Below, piece after piece: positions 1 to 8,517 of a DNA stretch of 64,000 nt. Made by a program: the position numbers and the translations under genes. How positions within the stretch are numbered: the first letter of the stretch is position 1; every line of letters starts with the position of its first letter. Below the pieces are notes generated by a model. It was not told where the DNA came from and did not search any database. It was given only the letters and a program-made list of their open reading frames with translations. Source of the stretch: Aliishimia sp963678085 (GTDB lineage Bacteria; Pseudomonadota; Alphaproteobacteria; Rhodobacterales; Rhodobacteraceae); the NCBI GenBank assembly GCA_963678085.1, contig OY782680.1:1240001-1304000 (forward strand), given 5' to 3'.

Positions 1-1371
1 GGGATTGCCATGTTTCAGCAGTAAATCCAGAAACAGCTCTTGCGCGGCGGGGCTTTGGCGAAAGCCCGCATCAATAAGGTCCAGGTTCGATTTCACCATG
101 CGCATCGCATCCGGGTGGATCAGCATGCTGGTGCGCAGCCCCTCTTCAAACAAGCGCAGCAGGTTCAAAGGGTCTTGCAAAAACGCGGCCTCATTGGCTA
201 CGGCGAGCCGCCCATGCACGACCTGATAGCCTTTGCTCAGCTTTGGCGTGCGCTTGAAAAGCCTTTCCAGCAGCGGCGCGGCCTTGACATGTTGCGCCTC
301 AAGTTTGGTGAGGAAAATCCGGGTCAGATCCCCGACCTCGGTGGCTTGCAGAAAGTAGTCCTGCATGAATACTTCAACCGCGCGCCGCCCCTTTTTGGCC
401 TCATAGCCCATAGCATCGGCGACCTCGACCTGCATATCGAAACTGAGCTGCTCGGTTGCGCGCCCGGCGATCAGATGCAAATGACAACGCACGGCCCAAA
501 GGAAATTTTCCGCCTTAGCAAAGGCCTCGAACTCCTCAAGGGTAAAGACTTCTTTGGCCACCAGATCCGCCGCATCCTGAACCCCATGCACATATTTGCC
601 AATCCAAAACAGCGATTGCAGGTCGCGCAAGCCGCCTTTACCCTCTTTCACATTGGGCTCAACCACATAGCGCTGGTGAAACTTGCGGTGGCGGATGTCG
701 CGCTCTTCCAGCTTGGCCTCGATGAATTCACGCGCGGTGCCAGTGTAAAGATCGCTCTGTAACTGCGCGGCGAACTCTTGTGCCAGAGCTTCATCCCCGG
801 CCAGAAAGCGATGCTCTAGCATAGCGGTGCGGATGGTGAAATCTTCGCGCCCAAGCCTCAGGCAATCATTGATCGTGCGCGAGGCATGGCCCACTTTCAA
901 CCGCAAATCCCAGAGCAGATAAAGCGTTGCTTCAATCACACTCTCAGCCCAGGGCGTGATTTTATAGGGCGTGAGAAAAAGCAGATCCACATCGGAAAAG
1001 GGCGCCATTTCTCCGCGCCCATACCCACCAACCGCAATCACTGTGAGACGTTCCGCATCGGTTTGCTGGGACGAAGGGTAGAGATGCTCTGATGTGTATT
1101 TGAGAACCGTGCTGACAATTTGATCCATTTGCCAGCTATAGGCACGGGTGGCGGCGCGGGCCTCAAACGGCGCCTTTTGAAGCGCCGCTTTGATGGATGC
1201 GCGCCCGGATTTATGCGCCTCTTTGAGCATGGTCAGCAGCTCGGGCCGAGCCTTTTTGGCATCCTCCGCTGCAGGATCTTCTGAACGGCGCGCTGCGAAC
1301 CAGCTCTCAAATCGCGCGTTGTCGAAAATCTCAGCGGCGGGGCAAATCAGGTCAAGAGGCGCTTGCGTCAT
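1..1371 (-). CDS. glnD: [Protein-PII] uridylyltransferase GlnD, N-terminal part (cut by window edge)
   Basis: Reading the minus strand from ATG at 1371 gives 457 codons open to the window start, so the C-terminal half is missing. GlnD adds UMP to, and removes it from, PII proteins in response to glutamine, setting nitrogen control. The nucleotidyltransferase signature is visible at about residues 92-110: GGYGRGEMAPFSDVDLL, with the two metal-binding Asp. It is followed by the family's helical region (FHQRYVVEPNVKEGKGGLRD). The HD and ACT domains would lie outside the window. The start lies 16 nt downstream of the stop of the LpoA-like gene, so the two may be co-transcribed. The identity is secure; only the 3' end is unseen. 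Confidence 0.95.
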   Translation of the reverse strand, partial: MTQAPLDLICPAAEIFDNARFESWFAARRSEDPAAEDAKKARPELLTMLKEAHKSGRASIKAALQKAPFEARAATRAYSWQMDQIVSTVLKYTSEHLYPSSQQTDAERLTVIAVGGYGRGEMAPFSDVDLLFLTPYKITPWAESVIEATLYLLWDLRLKVGHASRTINDCLRLGREDFTIRTAMLEHRFLAGDEALAQEFAAQLQSDLYTGTAREFIEAKLEERDIRHRKFHQRYVVEPNVKEGKGGLRDLQSLFWIGKYVHGVQDAADLVAKEVFTLEEFEAFAKAENFLWAVRCHLHLIAGRATEQLSFDMQVEVADAMGYEAKKGRRAVEVFMQDYFLQATEVGDLTRIFLTKLEAQHVKAAPLLERLFKRTPKLSKGYQVVHGRLAVANEAAFLQDPLNLLRLFEEGLRTSMLIHPDAMRMVKSNLDLIDAGFRQSPAAQELFLDLLLKHGNP

Positions 1372-1387
1372 ATGCTAGAAGTAGCCC

Positions 1388-2572
1388 TTAAAAGCCCGCA
1401 AAGCTGCTTGGAGCCGGGCTCAGAACCAGTGCTTTACCATCCGAAACCGTGGCGACTGCAATCGCTCGCTCATTAGTGCCATCCGCCTTGAGCCTAAAGG
1501 CCCCGCTTGCCCCTTGGAACCCGTTGGCTTGGGTCAGCGCCTCTCCGGTCAAAGCCTCAGGGTTACCCGTTGCAATAGAGGCCCCAATCGCCGCGATCCC
1601 ATCAAAGGCCAACGCGCCAATCGGGTGCGGCTGACGGCCATAGGTTTGTTGATAAAGCGCGTTATAGGCGGCAACTCGCGTTGGATCTGGCAGTGCGAAG
1701 AGCCCGCCCTGCAGCCCAGGGAAGTTCAGCGTTTGTTGCGGGATGTCCCAGCGGGTCAGGCCGATATATTGCACCCGGTCCGGCTCCACCCCTGCGGAGG
1801 GCAGGATACCGGAAAAGAGCGGCAACGCGCCCGAAGAGGTGGAAGTCAAAAAGATCGCATCCGCCCCCCCAGAGTTCACCGCTGATTTGATGCGCGGCAC
1901 AGAGGCGGCCACGCTCTCTTGGGACAGCTCATAAGCAACCGATCCCACCACTTGGGTGCCGCTTAAGCCCGCAGCCTTCTGGATTGCATCGCGCCCAAGC
2001 TGACCGGATGCGCCGGTGTCATGCACGATTACAACGCGCTTATTGCCCCGACCCGCCGCAAAGCCCAAAAGCCGCTCAGCTGTGTTTTGGTAGGTTGGTC
2101 CAAGGATAAAGACATTCCCGCCCGCAATGGTCGGGTTGTTGGAAAACGCCATCACATTCACGTTATCATCCGCCACAGCCCGGCCCACCGCATTGGCCGA
2201 CTCGCCATAGACGGGGCCAAGAATGATCTTTGCGCCTTGCTGAACCGCCAGCTCAGCTTGCTGAACCGCCGTGTTCACATCGGCCGCCGTGCTGTAAACT
2301 CGCAGGTCAATCTGCGCGCCCTCCAGCTCTGCAACCGCAAGACGGGCCGCGTTTTCAAGGCTTGCCGCGAGAACCTCATCGCCGGTTTTGCCACTGCCGC
2401 GCGGGACCAAAAGCGCTACGGGCACAGGCTTATTGGGATTGATTCGCTGCCCGGAAAAGACATTTCCGATATCCCCCAAGGGGACGGTATCACAGGCCAC
2501 CAATGCCGTGAGAGAGGCAATCGCGAGCCCGCGGCCCAATGCCTTGCGAGCAGATTTGAAAATGGAAAACAT
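1388..2572 (-). CDS. LpoA-like periplasmic-binding-fold lipoprotein (penicillin-binding protein activator family)
   Basis: The protein has 394 residues from ATG 2572 (MFSIFKSARK). The reading frame is open upstream to 2629, but the inner start gives a proper signal peptide. A lipobox LVAC at about residues 24-27 predicts an outer-membrane lipoprotein. The mature part is a type I periplasmic-binding fold (PVPVALLVPRGSG, then AKIILGPVYGESANAV), as in LpoA/YraM and branched-chain amino acid receptors. In enterics LpoA activates PBP1a; alphaproteobacterial members are mostly untested, so a peptidoglycan role is inferred. It is divergent from rsmI, the same neighbourhood (yraM-yraL-yraN) as in E. 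coli, which supports the assignment. Confidence 0.85.
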   Translation of the reverse strand: MFSIFKSARKALGRGLAIASLTALVACDTVPLGDIGNVFSGQRINPNKPVPVALLVPRGSGKTGDEVLAASLENAARLAVAELEGAQIDLRVYSTAADVNTAVQQAELAVQQGAKIILGPVYGESANAVGRAVADDNVNVMAFSNNPTIAGGNVFILGPTYQNTAERLLGFAAGRGNKRVVIVHDTGASGQLGRDAIQKAAGLSGTQVVGSVAYELSQESVAASVPRIKSAVNSGGADAIFLTSTSSGALPLFSGILPSAGVEPDRVQYIGLTRWDIPQQTLNFPGLQGGLFALPDPTRVAAYNALYQQTYGRQPHPIGALAFDGIAAIGASIATGNPEALTGEALTQANGFQGASGAFRLKADGTNERAIAVATVSDGKALVLSPAPSSFAGF

Positions 2573-2656
2573 GAGCGGCAACTCCCTGTGCTGTCGACAT
2601 AAGCGTTGGCATCTTTTAACAGGCCTCACCGTTTAGGCAAGAAAAGGCAGGTCCCT

Positions 2657-3529
2657 GTGGCAGATTATCTTCGGCAAAACCTCGCTCCTGGTCTTTATCT
2701 TGTCGGTGTGCCGATTGGAACGGCCCGCGATATCACGTTGCGGGCGCTCGATACGCTCGCCTCAGCTGACCTGCTGGCGGCAGAAGACACCCGTAGCCTG
2801 CGCCATTTGATGGAGATCCACGGCGTGCCGCTAGCAGGGCGAAACATAGTGTCGGTGCATGATCACTCCAAAGAGCACAAGATCGAAGGCCTTATCGCTG
2901 AAATGGCTAAGGGCAAAAGCCTTGCCTACGCATCGGAGGCGGGCATGCCGCTCATTGCAGATCCCGGTTTTGAACTGGTGCGCGCGGCCCGCAACGCCGG
3001 GCTTTATGTGACAAGCGCGCCGGGCCCCTCTGCGGTGCCCACAAGCCTCGCGCTGGCCGGGCTGGCAACGGATGCGTTCCACTTTGCAGGGTTTCTGCCA
3101 AACGCACAATCCGCCCGCCGCACGGCCCTAAAAGCGCTGAAATCACTGCAGGCTACACTGGTGCTCTTTGAATCACCCGCCCGCCTGGCTGCCTGCTTGA
3201 AAGACGCGGCTGAGCTGTTTGGCGAACATAGGCAGGGCGCAATTTGCCGGGAGCTTACCAAAAAATTCGAAGAAATTGTGACAGGGGATTTGGCCGAGCT
3301 GGCAAGCCTTGCTGAGGAAAAACGGTATAAGGGAGAGATTGTTTTGCTGATCGCACGAGACAATGCACCCCAGATTAACGAAGCTGAAATAGAAACCATG
3401 ATAGGCTCTGCCTTAGAAACCATGTCCGTAAAAGATGCCGCCGCTTTTGTCTCAGAGGCCACAGGTCAAAAAAAGCGCAGTGTCTATCAAAAAGCCTTGG
3501 CGCTCGCAGCGCTACGCAAAGAAGATTGA
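2657..3529 (+). CDS. rsmI: 16S rRNA (cytidine-1402-2'-O)-methyltransferase RsmI
   Basis: This is a SAM-dependent tetrapyrrole-methylase-fold enzyme that 2'-O-methylates C1402 in the ribosomal P site. Visible family motifs are LYLVGVPIGTARDITLRAL near the N-terminus, LAAEDTR, ASEAGMPLIADPG (SAM-binding loop) and APGPSAVPTSLALAG. The frame is open from 2606, but a GTG at 2657 preceded by AGGCAGG fits the family length (290 aa) better. It is divergent from the LpoA-like gene and is followed 7 nt after its stop by yraN, the conserved yraM-yraL-yraN arrangement. Confidence 0.93.
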   Translation: MADYLRQNLAPGLYLVGVPIGTARDITLRALDTLASADLLAAEDTRSLRHLMEIHGVPLAGRNIVSVHDHSKEHKIEGLIAEMAKGKSLAYASEAGMPLIADPGFELVRAARNAGLYVTSAPGPSAVPTSLALAGLATDAFHFAGFLPNAQSARRTALKALKSLQATLVLFESPARLAACLKDAAELFGEHRQGAICRELTKKFEEIVTGDLAELASLAEEKRYKGEIVLLIARDNAPQINEAEIETMIGSALETMSVKDAAAFVSEATGQKKRSVYQKALALAALRKED

Positions 3530-3536
3530 AACCAAG

Positions 3537-3941
3537 ATGCCCTTTGATGCCTGCTTTGACGATCCAATTTACCTCAGCCGCCAGGCCGCTGGCGCTATGG
3601 CGCAGCTCGCTGGGCAATCCAGCGAAGAGCAGGTTATTCGCCATTATGAACAATTTGGCGCGCAGCTGGTCGAGAAAAACTGGCGTGGATCAGCGGGGGA
3701 GATCGACCTGATTTTGCAACAAGATGACGAAACGATCTTTGTCGAGGTTAAATCTAGCCGCACGCACGCCGCCGCCGCTGATCATCTGCAACCTGCACAA
3801 ATGGCGCGTATCTGTGCCTCAGCCGAGGAATTTATTGGCACATTGCCCACCGGCGCGCTTACCCCGATGCGTATTGATGTGGCTCTTGTTGATCAGACTG
3901 GCGCAATAGACGTGCTGGAAAATGCACTGATGGCGGCATAA
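3537..3941 (+). CDS. yraN: YraN/UPF0102 family nuclease-fold protein
   Basis: This is a 134-residue protein of the UPF0102 family with a Holliday-junction-resolvase-like endonuclease fold. The diagnostic segment is present: GAQLVEKNWRGSAGEIDLI (resembling the family's RRGEIDLI), then TIFVEVKSSRT, which supplies the Glu and Lys of a PD-(D/E)xK-type site. The frame runs from 3435 inside rsmI, but the ATG at 3537 directly after the rsmI stop is the likely start. The family's function is unknown. Its position after rsmI is conserved across proteobacteria. Confidence 0.88.
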   Translation: MPFDACFDDPIYLSRQAAGAMAQLAGQSSEEQVIRHYEQFGAQLVEKNWRGSAGEIDLILQQDDETIFVEVKSSRTHAAAADHLQPAQMARICASAEEFIGTLPTGALTPMRIDVALVDQTGAIDVLENALMAA

Positions 3942-4018
3942 ACCGCCTCCGCTTTTCCCCCATTGCACAGCCCGCATCTCTGCCCCATGTAAAAGAGCAG
4001 ATGAAAACGGAGGTTGGG

Positions 4019-4975
4019 ATGAGAGTCGCGTTTCAGATGGACCCGATTGGGGCAGTGGATATTGGGGCGGATAGCTCGTTTCGTTTGGCGGAAGAGGCGC
4101 AGGCGCGGGGGCATTCGCTGTTTTTCTACGGGCCTGACCAGCTTGCCTACCAAGAGGGACGCCTGACCGCGCGGGGCCATGACTTTACGGTGCAGCGGGT
4201 GCAGGGGGATCATGCACAGCTTGGCCCGGAAACCGAGGTTGATCTCGCCGAGTTTGACGTTGTGTGGCTGCGCCAGGATCCGCCCTTTGATATGCATTAT
4301 ATCACCACAACGCATCTTCTGGATCGTCTCGCGCCCACAACGCTTGTGGTGAATAATCCCTTTTGGGTGCGAAACTACCCGGAAAAACTGCTGGTTCTCG
4401 ACTTTCCCGAGCTGACTCCGCCCACGACCATCGCCCGCGATTTGCCAACCATTCGCGCTTTTAAGGAAAAGCACGGAGATGTGATCGTAAAGCCGCTTTA
4501 TGGCAATGGCGGCGCGGGTGTGTTCAAGCTTAGCGCCTCTGATAGCAACCTATCCTCGCTCTTTGAGCTTTTTACCGGCTTTTCCCGCGAGCCGCTCATT
4601 GTGCAAAAATTCCTGCCCGATGTTTCCAAGGGTGATAAGCGCGTGATCTTGGTGGATGGCGCGCCCGTCGGGGCGATCAACCGTGTGCCAGCGGCGGGCG
4701 AGACCCGCTCGAATATGCATGTAGGCGGGCGGCCCGAAAAGGTCGATTTGACCACACGCGATCTGGAAATCTGCGCGGCCATTGGCCCCTTGCTCAAAGA
4801 AAAGGGGCAGGTTTTCGTCGGCATTGATGTGATTGGCGATTATCTGACAGAGATCAACGTCACCTCTCCGACCGGCATTCAAGAACTCGAACGGTTTAAC
4901 GGAATCAACGTCGCCGAAAAGATCTGGCAGGTGATCGAGGCAAAGCGCCAGAACTGGGCAAAACCCACAGATTGA
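4019..4975 (+). CDS. gshB: Glutathione synthetase
   Basis: This ATP-grasp ligase joins gamma-glutamylcysteine and glycine to make glutathione in the cytoplasm. The start at 4019 (MRVAFQMDPIG) is preceded by GGAGG and matches the family's usual N-terminus; an upstream in-frame ATG at 4001 lacks this. Seen motifs are WLRQDPPFDMHYI, VVNNPFWVRNYPEKL, VIVKPLYGNGGAGVF (ATP-grasp), SKGDKRVILVDG and VGIDVIGDYLTEINVTSPTG. The length, 318 residues, is normal. A 7-bp hairpin follows the stop. Confidence 0.96.
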   Translation: MRVAFQMDPIGAVDIGADSSFRLAEEAQARGHSLFFYGPDQLAYQEGRLTARGHDFTVQRVQGDHAQLGPETEVDLAEFDVVWLRQDPPFDMHYITTTHLLDRLAPTTLVVNNPFWVRNYPEKLLVLDFPELTPPTTIARDLPTIRAFKEKHGDVIVKPLYGNGGAGVFKLSASDSNLSSLFELFTGFSREPLIVQKFLPDVSKGDKRVILVDGAPVGAINRVPAAGETRSNMHVGGRPEKVDLTTRDLEICAAIGPLLKEKGQVFVGIDVIGDYLTEINVTSPTGIQELERFNGINVAEKIWQVIEAKRQNWAKPTD

Positions 4976-4978
4976 CCC

Positions 4979-4996
4979 CATAAGCCCGCGCTTATG
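4979..4996 (+). terminator. Short hairpin after gshB
   Basis: CATAAGC (4979-4985) and GCTTATG (4990-4996) form a perfect 7-bp stem with loop CCGC, three bases after the gshB stop. There is no long T tract, so it may be a weak terminator or a 3' end stabiliser. Confidence 0.4.
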
Positions 4997-5100
4997 CCCA
5001 AAAATATAAGCCTTTGGTTAATTTCCAGCGATCTGAACCCAGTCAATGTGAGGGGGCGCAGCACAGAACGTGTGCGCTTACATATGAACTGGAGATACCT

Positions 5101-5376
5101 ATGCGCAACATCGCACTCACCACCCTTGTCGCTTTCACTTTTGCCACCGCGTCTTTCGCCGGCTCTGACAAAGCAAGTGACCTGATCACGATGGAGACCA
5201 TGCTCGGTCACACAAAGGAGGAAATCACCGCATCTTTGGTTAATCTCGGTTTTGAGGTTCGCAAATTCGAAATCGAAGATGACAAAATGGAGGTCTATTT
5301 CGTTGGCCATGGCAAAATGGGCGAAGTTTATGTGAACCCAGAGACGGGCCTGCCGAGCAAGATCGAAATCGAGTGA
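5101..5376 (+). CDS. Small secreted PepSY-like protein
   Basis: The product has 91 residues from ATG 5101, preceded by GGAGATACC. Residues 1-20 form a signal peptide ending in ASFAG, so it should be periplasmic. The mature part (about 70 residues, ending GEVYVNPETGLPSKIEIE) has the size and alternating pattern of a single PepSY-type domain, often found with redox membrane proteins. The stop is 5 nt before the cytochrome b561 start, so the two are translationally close and probably act together. The biochemical role is unknown; the PepSY call is by pattern only. Confidence 0.7.
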   Translation: MRNIALTTLVAFTFATASFAGSDKASDLITMETMLGHTKEEITASLVNLGFEVRKFEIEDDKMEVYFVGHGKMGEVYVNPETGLPSKIEIE

Positions 5377-5381
5377 TCGCT

Positions 5382-5948
5382 ATGGCGAAACAAGACACAT
5401 CTGATTGCGGGCGCTCCGGTGCCCGTACCCTCGCAGTTTGGGATCCTTTGGTGCGGCTCACACATTGGTCGGTGGCGCTGATCGTTTTGATCAACTCATT
5501 TTCCGATGGGGAGGGCGATTTGCATGAATGGGTTGGGTATATCGCGCTTGGGCTTGTGCTGCTGCGTCTGGTCTGGGGCGTCTTGGGTTCGCGTGCTGCA
5601 CGCTTTTCCGCCTTTCCACCAAACCCCATGCGCGCGGCTCAGCATCTGTTGACCAAGGGGGACAAACATATCCACTTATCTCACAATCCCGCCGGTGCGC
5701 TGATGGTCTATAATCTATGGCTTACACTGCTTTTCATAAGCGCGACCGGCTATATGATGGGTACGATGCGGTTTTTTGGCGTGGCCTGGGTCGAAGAGGC
5801 TCATATGCTTGCCTATAATTGGCTGTTGTTGTCTGTTATCTTGCATGTGGGCGGTGTCGTGCTTGATACTTGGCGCACCGGTGTGGCACTGGTTCCGGCC
5901 ATGGTGACCGGGCGTAAGCGCATTCCAGAAGGGATGGAGGCGGAATGA
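5382..5948 (+). CDS. Cytochrome b561-type membrane protein
   Basis: This is a four-helix b-type cytochrome of 188 residues. It begins WDPLVRLTHWS, the hallmark of Ni/Fe-hydrogenase-type cytochrome b561. Candidate haem ligands are His in RLTHWS, DLHEWVGY, HLSHNPAGALM and SVILHVGG. It should pass electrons between a periplasmic partner and the quinone pool. It sits between the PepSY-like secreted protein and the LuxR-type gene; its stop overlaps the next start as ATGA. The haem protein call is strong and the physiological partner is unknown. Confidence 0.88.
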   Translation: MAKQDTSDCGRSGARTLAVWDPLVRLTHWSVALIVLINSFSDGEGDLHEWVGYIALGLVLLRLVWGVLGSRAARFSAFPPNPMRAAQHLLTKGDKHIHLSHNPAGALMVYNLWLTLLFISATGYMMGTMRFFGVAWVEEAHMLAYNWLLLSVILHVGGVVLDTWRTGVALVPAMVTGRKRIPEGMEAE

Positions 5949-6469
5949 TCTCTAAGCTTTTGCGAGCGACGAAGATAGAGCGGCGAGTCCTAGTGCTCGC
6001 CGCCATTATCTGTGTGCAATCTGCATGCGGGTTGTTTTTCCTGGGGGATGTGGTCGCCGATTTATTCAGCGACGAACACATGGAAACTGTGCATTTGATT
6101 GCTGAAACCGTTGCGGTCATTGCGTTGCTTGCGGGTGTTGCCTACCTGATGATCGAGTTGCGGCAATTATTGGCGCGCTTTGACCAAATGGAAACGGGCC
6201 TTCGGGTGGCGCGCGGGGAGGTTGTGAAAATCATCGACGATCATTTCGAGCAATGGCGGCTCAGCCCGGCAGAGCGAGACGTGGCTTTGTTGCTGTTGAA
6301 GGGCGTCGATAATGAGAGCATCGCAACGATGCGTGGCACCGCAAAAGGCACGGTCAGAGCGCAATCTGCCGCGATCTATAACAAGGCAGGCGTTGATGGC
6401 CGGGCGCAGTTGATCAGCCTTTTCTTGGAAGAGCTGCTTGCCGATGGGCTGTCAGAAAGTGCGGCCTGA
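5945..6469 (+). CDS. Membrane-anchored LuxR-type HTH regulator
   Basis: The protein has 174 residues. Two hydrophobic segments (about residues 14-36 and 48-71) are followed by a linker and a C-terminal LuxR/GerE-like helix-turn-helix (LSPAERDVALLLLKG, then TAKGTVRAQSAAIYNKAG, about residues 105-150). There is no receiver domain, so any signal would come through the membrane part. The start overlaps the cytochrome b561 stop (ATGA), suggesting it senses or regulates the redox module upstream. Its 3' end overlaps the convergent dehydrogenase-like gene by 18 nt. Confidence 0.82.
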   Translation: MISKLLRATKIERRVLVLAAIICVQSACGLFFLGDVVADLFSDEHMETVHLIAETVAVIALLAGVAYLMIELRQLLARFDQMETGLRVARGEVVKIIDDHFEQWRLSPAERDVALLLLKGVDNESIATMRGTAKGTVRAQSAAIYNKAGVDGRAQLISLFLEELLADGLSESAA

Positions 6470-7120
6470 TGTGATTGAAGCGCCCGTCTTGGCGCATTGC
6501 ATAAAGAGCGGGGCAGGCGGCCAGGGCGTCGCACCGTCCTGAGCCAGTTCGTTTAATGCAGCTGCAATCGCTTTTGCGCCAAGTGTGTCAGCGTAAAACA
6601 ACGGCCCCCCTTTTGAGGATGGAAACCCGCATTTTTGTATGGCCGTTTGGTCGATGTCGTGGGCGTCCGCGCCCTCATGCAGAATATTCGCGGCCTCATT
6701 GATTATCCCCAGCACGAGCCGTTTTCGGATTTGTTCTTGGGTGTACTCAATGCGGGTGATCTTGGCGAAGTAAGCTTCTTCAATCGCAAGATCCGCCACG
6801 ATAGGATCCTCGACCTTGCCACCGCCACCGGGATAGCGATACCAGCCCGCCCCTGCCTTTTTGCCCAGCTTGCCCAGGTCCAGCATTCTCTCCATAATTG
6901 GGGCCGTGCGATAACTTTTTCCCTGGCGAGCCTCTTGGCGCAGGCGGCAGTCATAGGCGGTATCGAGGCCCAGCAGATCCTGTGTTTCATAGGGGCCATG
7001 GGCAAAGCCGAACGCGACCATGGCCTCATCAATTTCCCAAGGCGTGGAGCCTTTGATCAGGACCGCATCGGCTGCATCCCAATAGCGCGTATTCAGCCGT
7101 TCAGCGATGAGTGTCCGCAT
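6452..7120 (-). CDS. 3-hydroxyacyl-CoA dehydrogenase, C-terminal domains only
   Basis: The 222 residues match the two C-terminal helical domains of 3-hydroxyacyl-CoA dehydrogenase (dimerisation and active-site part): ADAVLIKGSTPWEIDEAM, GLDTAYDCR, GKKAGAGWYRY, then RLVLGIINEAANILHEG and GFPSSKGGPLFYADTLG. The N-terminal NAD-binding Rossmann domain is absent. No remnant of it lies upstream, because the ATG overlaps the boxR stop (TAATG). It could be a stand-alone accessory domain or a truncated gene that kept its frame. The box pathway needs a 3-hydroxyacyl-CoA dehydrogenase step late in degradation, so the location fits, but activity alone is doubtful. Confidence 0.8.
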   Translation of the reverse strand: MRTLIAERLNTRYWDAADAVLIKGSTPWEIDEAMVAFGFAHGPYETQDLLGLDTAYDCRLRQEARQGKSYRTAPIMERMLDLGKLGKKAGAGWYRYPGGGGKVEDPIVADLAIEEAYFAKITRIEYTQEQIRKRLVLGIINEAANILHEGADAHDIDQTAIQKCGFPSSKGGPLFYADTLGAKAIAAALNELAQDGATPWPPAPLFMQCAKTGASITSGRTF

Positions 7121-8040
7121 TATTGCGACGGGCGAGGCTGCAAAAGGCCGGTGGCATGAAGCAAGTTTGACAGATCGGCAAGGCTCCTCTCAACCGTCTT
7201 CCCGCTTGTATCAAGCACATGATCGGCCTTGGCATAATGCGCCTCGCGCCGCTCTAAGATACCGCGCAGCTGCTCCATTGCTTGTGGATTACCTTGCATC
7301 GGGCGCAAATCGCCTTGCGCGCGCACCCTTTCCATATGCTCGCTTGGGGCGGCTTTCACCCAAACTGTGTGAAAATGCGTTAGGATTTGCGAAAAGGTAT
7401 CAGCCTCCGAAACGATCCCGCCCGCCACAGCAACCACGGCACGGTTATGGCGCTGGATCACCTCGGCCAGCGTATCAAATTCGAGCTTGCGATACCCCTC
7501 TTGCCCGTAAAGCGCGATGATCTCTGCCAAGGGCATGCCAGCGCGGCTTTCGATTTCTGTGGTCAGCTCGATGAAGGGCACATCAAACGCCGTGCCAATC
7601 TTAGCGCCCAAGGTGGATTTTCCCGCGCCGCGCAGCCCCACAAGACACAGCCGCTGCGCTTTTTGGCCGTGGGTTTTGCCCGGATCGAGAAGTTCAAGCA
7701 CACGCGCGCGCAGAGCCTCATCTGCGCATTGGTAGAGCTCAATGATGTGTTGCAGCTCGGTTCCCCGCATTGCCTCTTGTGCCAAGAGCGCCTCGATGGG
7801 AACTTGCAGCGCCAGCGCGATTTTCTGCAAAAGCCCAATCGACGCATTTCCATCTCCCGCCTCAAGCTTGGCGAGATAGCGCGGGGAAACACCAGAGGTT
7901 TCTGAGAGCGCACGGCGCGAAAGCTTTTGTGCCTTGCGCGCCTCTTTGACACGCGCGCCCACCAGATGGATCAGCGCATCCACCTCTGTTTTTGCGCGGG
8001 GCTCTAAGGTGCCAAGATTATCAAGGGCAGTGGGCGGCAT
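7120..8040 (-). CDS. boxR: BoxR: HTH regulator fused to a shikimate-kinase-like domain
   Basis: The protein has 306 residues. An XRE-type helix-turn-helix lies at about 25-86 (RRALSETSGVSPRYLAKLE). A shikimate-kinase-like P-loop domain occupies 130-300, with Walker A GLRGAGKST at about 135-143 and a VAVAGGIV segment. This fusion is diagnostic of BoxR, the repressor of aerobic benzoyl-CoA genes, whose kinase-like domain binds benzoyl-CoA as effector (family knowledge). It lies 6 nt from the flavodoxin gene and is co-directional with the box genes, so it is probably autoregulated with them. Confidence 0.94.
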   Translation of the reverse strand: MPPTALDNLGTLEPRAKTEVDALIHLVGARVKEARKAQKLSRRALSETSGVSPRYLAKLEAGDGNASIGLLQKIALALQVPIEALLAQEAMRGTELQHIIELYQCADEALRARVLELLDPGKTHGQKAQRLCLVGLRGAGKSTLGAKIGTAFDVPFIELTTEIESRAGMPLAEIIALYGQEGYRKLEFDTLAEVIQRHNRAVVAVAGGIVSEADTFSQILTHFHTVWVKAAPSEHMERVRAQGDLRPMQGNPQAMEQLRGILERREAHYAKADHVLDTSGKTVERSLADLSNLLHATGLLQPRPSQ

Positions 8041-8046
8041 GAGGGC

Positions 8047-8505
8047 TCAGGCGACCCGATCCAAAACCTGCGCCATGAGCGTTTCCAACCAGGGCAGGGC
8101 GATATCTTCGGGCATTTCACCGGTGGAGGCATCATGCAGGCCGCGCTCGCCGATTTGGGTGGCTTTATGGGCCAACATGGCGTTCATGAGCCGCTCTGAG
8201 CCTTGGTTGAACGTGGCCTCAAACACCATATCCCCAAGGCCAAAGACGGCGAAATGGATGCCGCTCAGGTCCAGGCCCCCCGCCTCAAGCGCATCCACAA
8301 ACTGCGCCGCAGCAGCGGGAAGATCCCCGTTGCCATGGCTGGAGCTGACCAGGATGTAAAATGTCTCCTGGTCGAGATCGCTTGGGGCAACATCGCTGAG
8401 ATTGGCGATGTCCACCTCATGCTCTGCGTCCAGCTCGTCTTTCAGATCATCGCAGAGCATTTCCGAATTGCCGGATTCTGTCCCATATAGCAGCGCAATT
8501 TTCAT
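8047..8505 (-). CDS. Flavodoxin-domain protein in the box operon
   Basis: The product has 152 residues with a flavodoxin fold. The FMN phosphate loop is LLYGTESGNSE at the N-terminus, with SSHGNGDLPAAAAQF (isoalloxazine loop) and FAVFGLGDMVFEATFN (third FMN contact), as in MioC and cytochrome P450 reductase FMN domains. It sits 12 nt after boxB and 6 nt before boxR. No BoxA reductase is seen in the window, so this flavodoxin is a plausible electron donor to BoxB. That role is an inference; the fold is clear. Confidence 0.88.
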   Translation of the reverse strand: MKIALLYGTESGNSEMLCDDLKDELDAEHEVDIANLSDVAPSDLDQETFYILVSSSHGNGDLPAAAAQFVDALEAGGLDLSGIHFAVFGLGDMVFEATFNQGSERLMNAMLAHKATQIGERGLHDASTGEMPEDIALPWLETLMAQVLDRVA

Positions 8506-8517
8506 GTCTGCCTCCGC

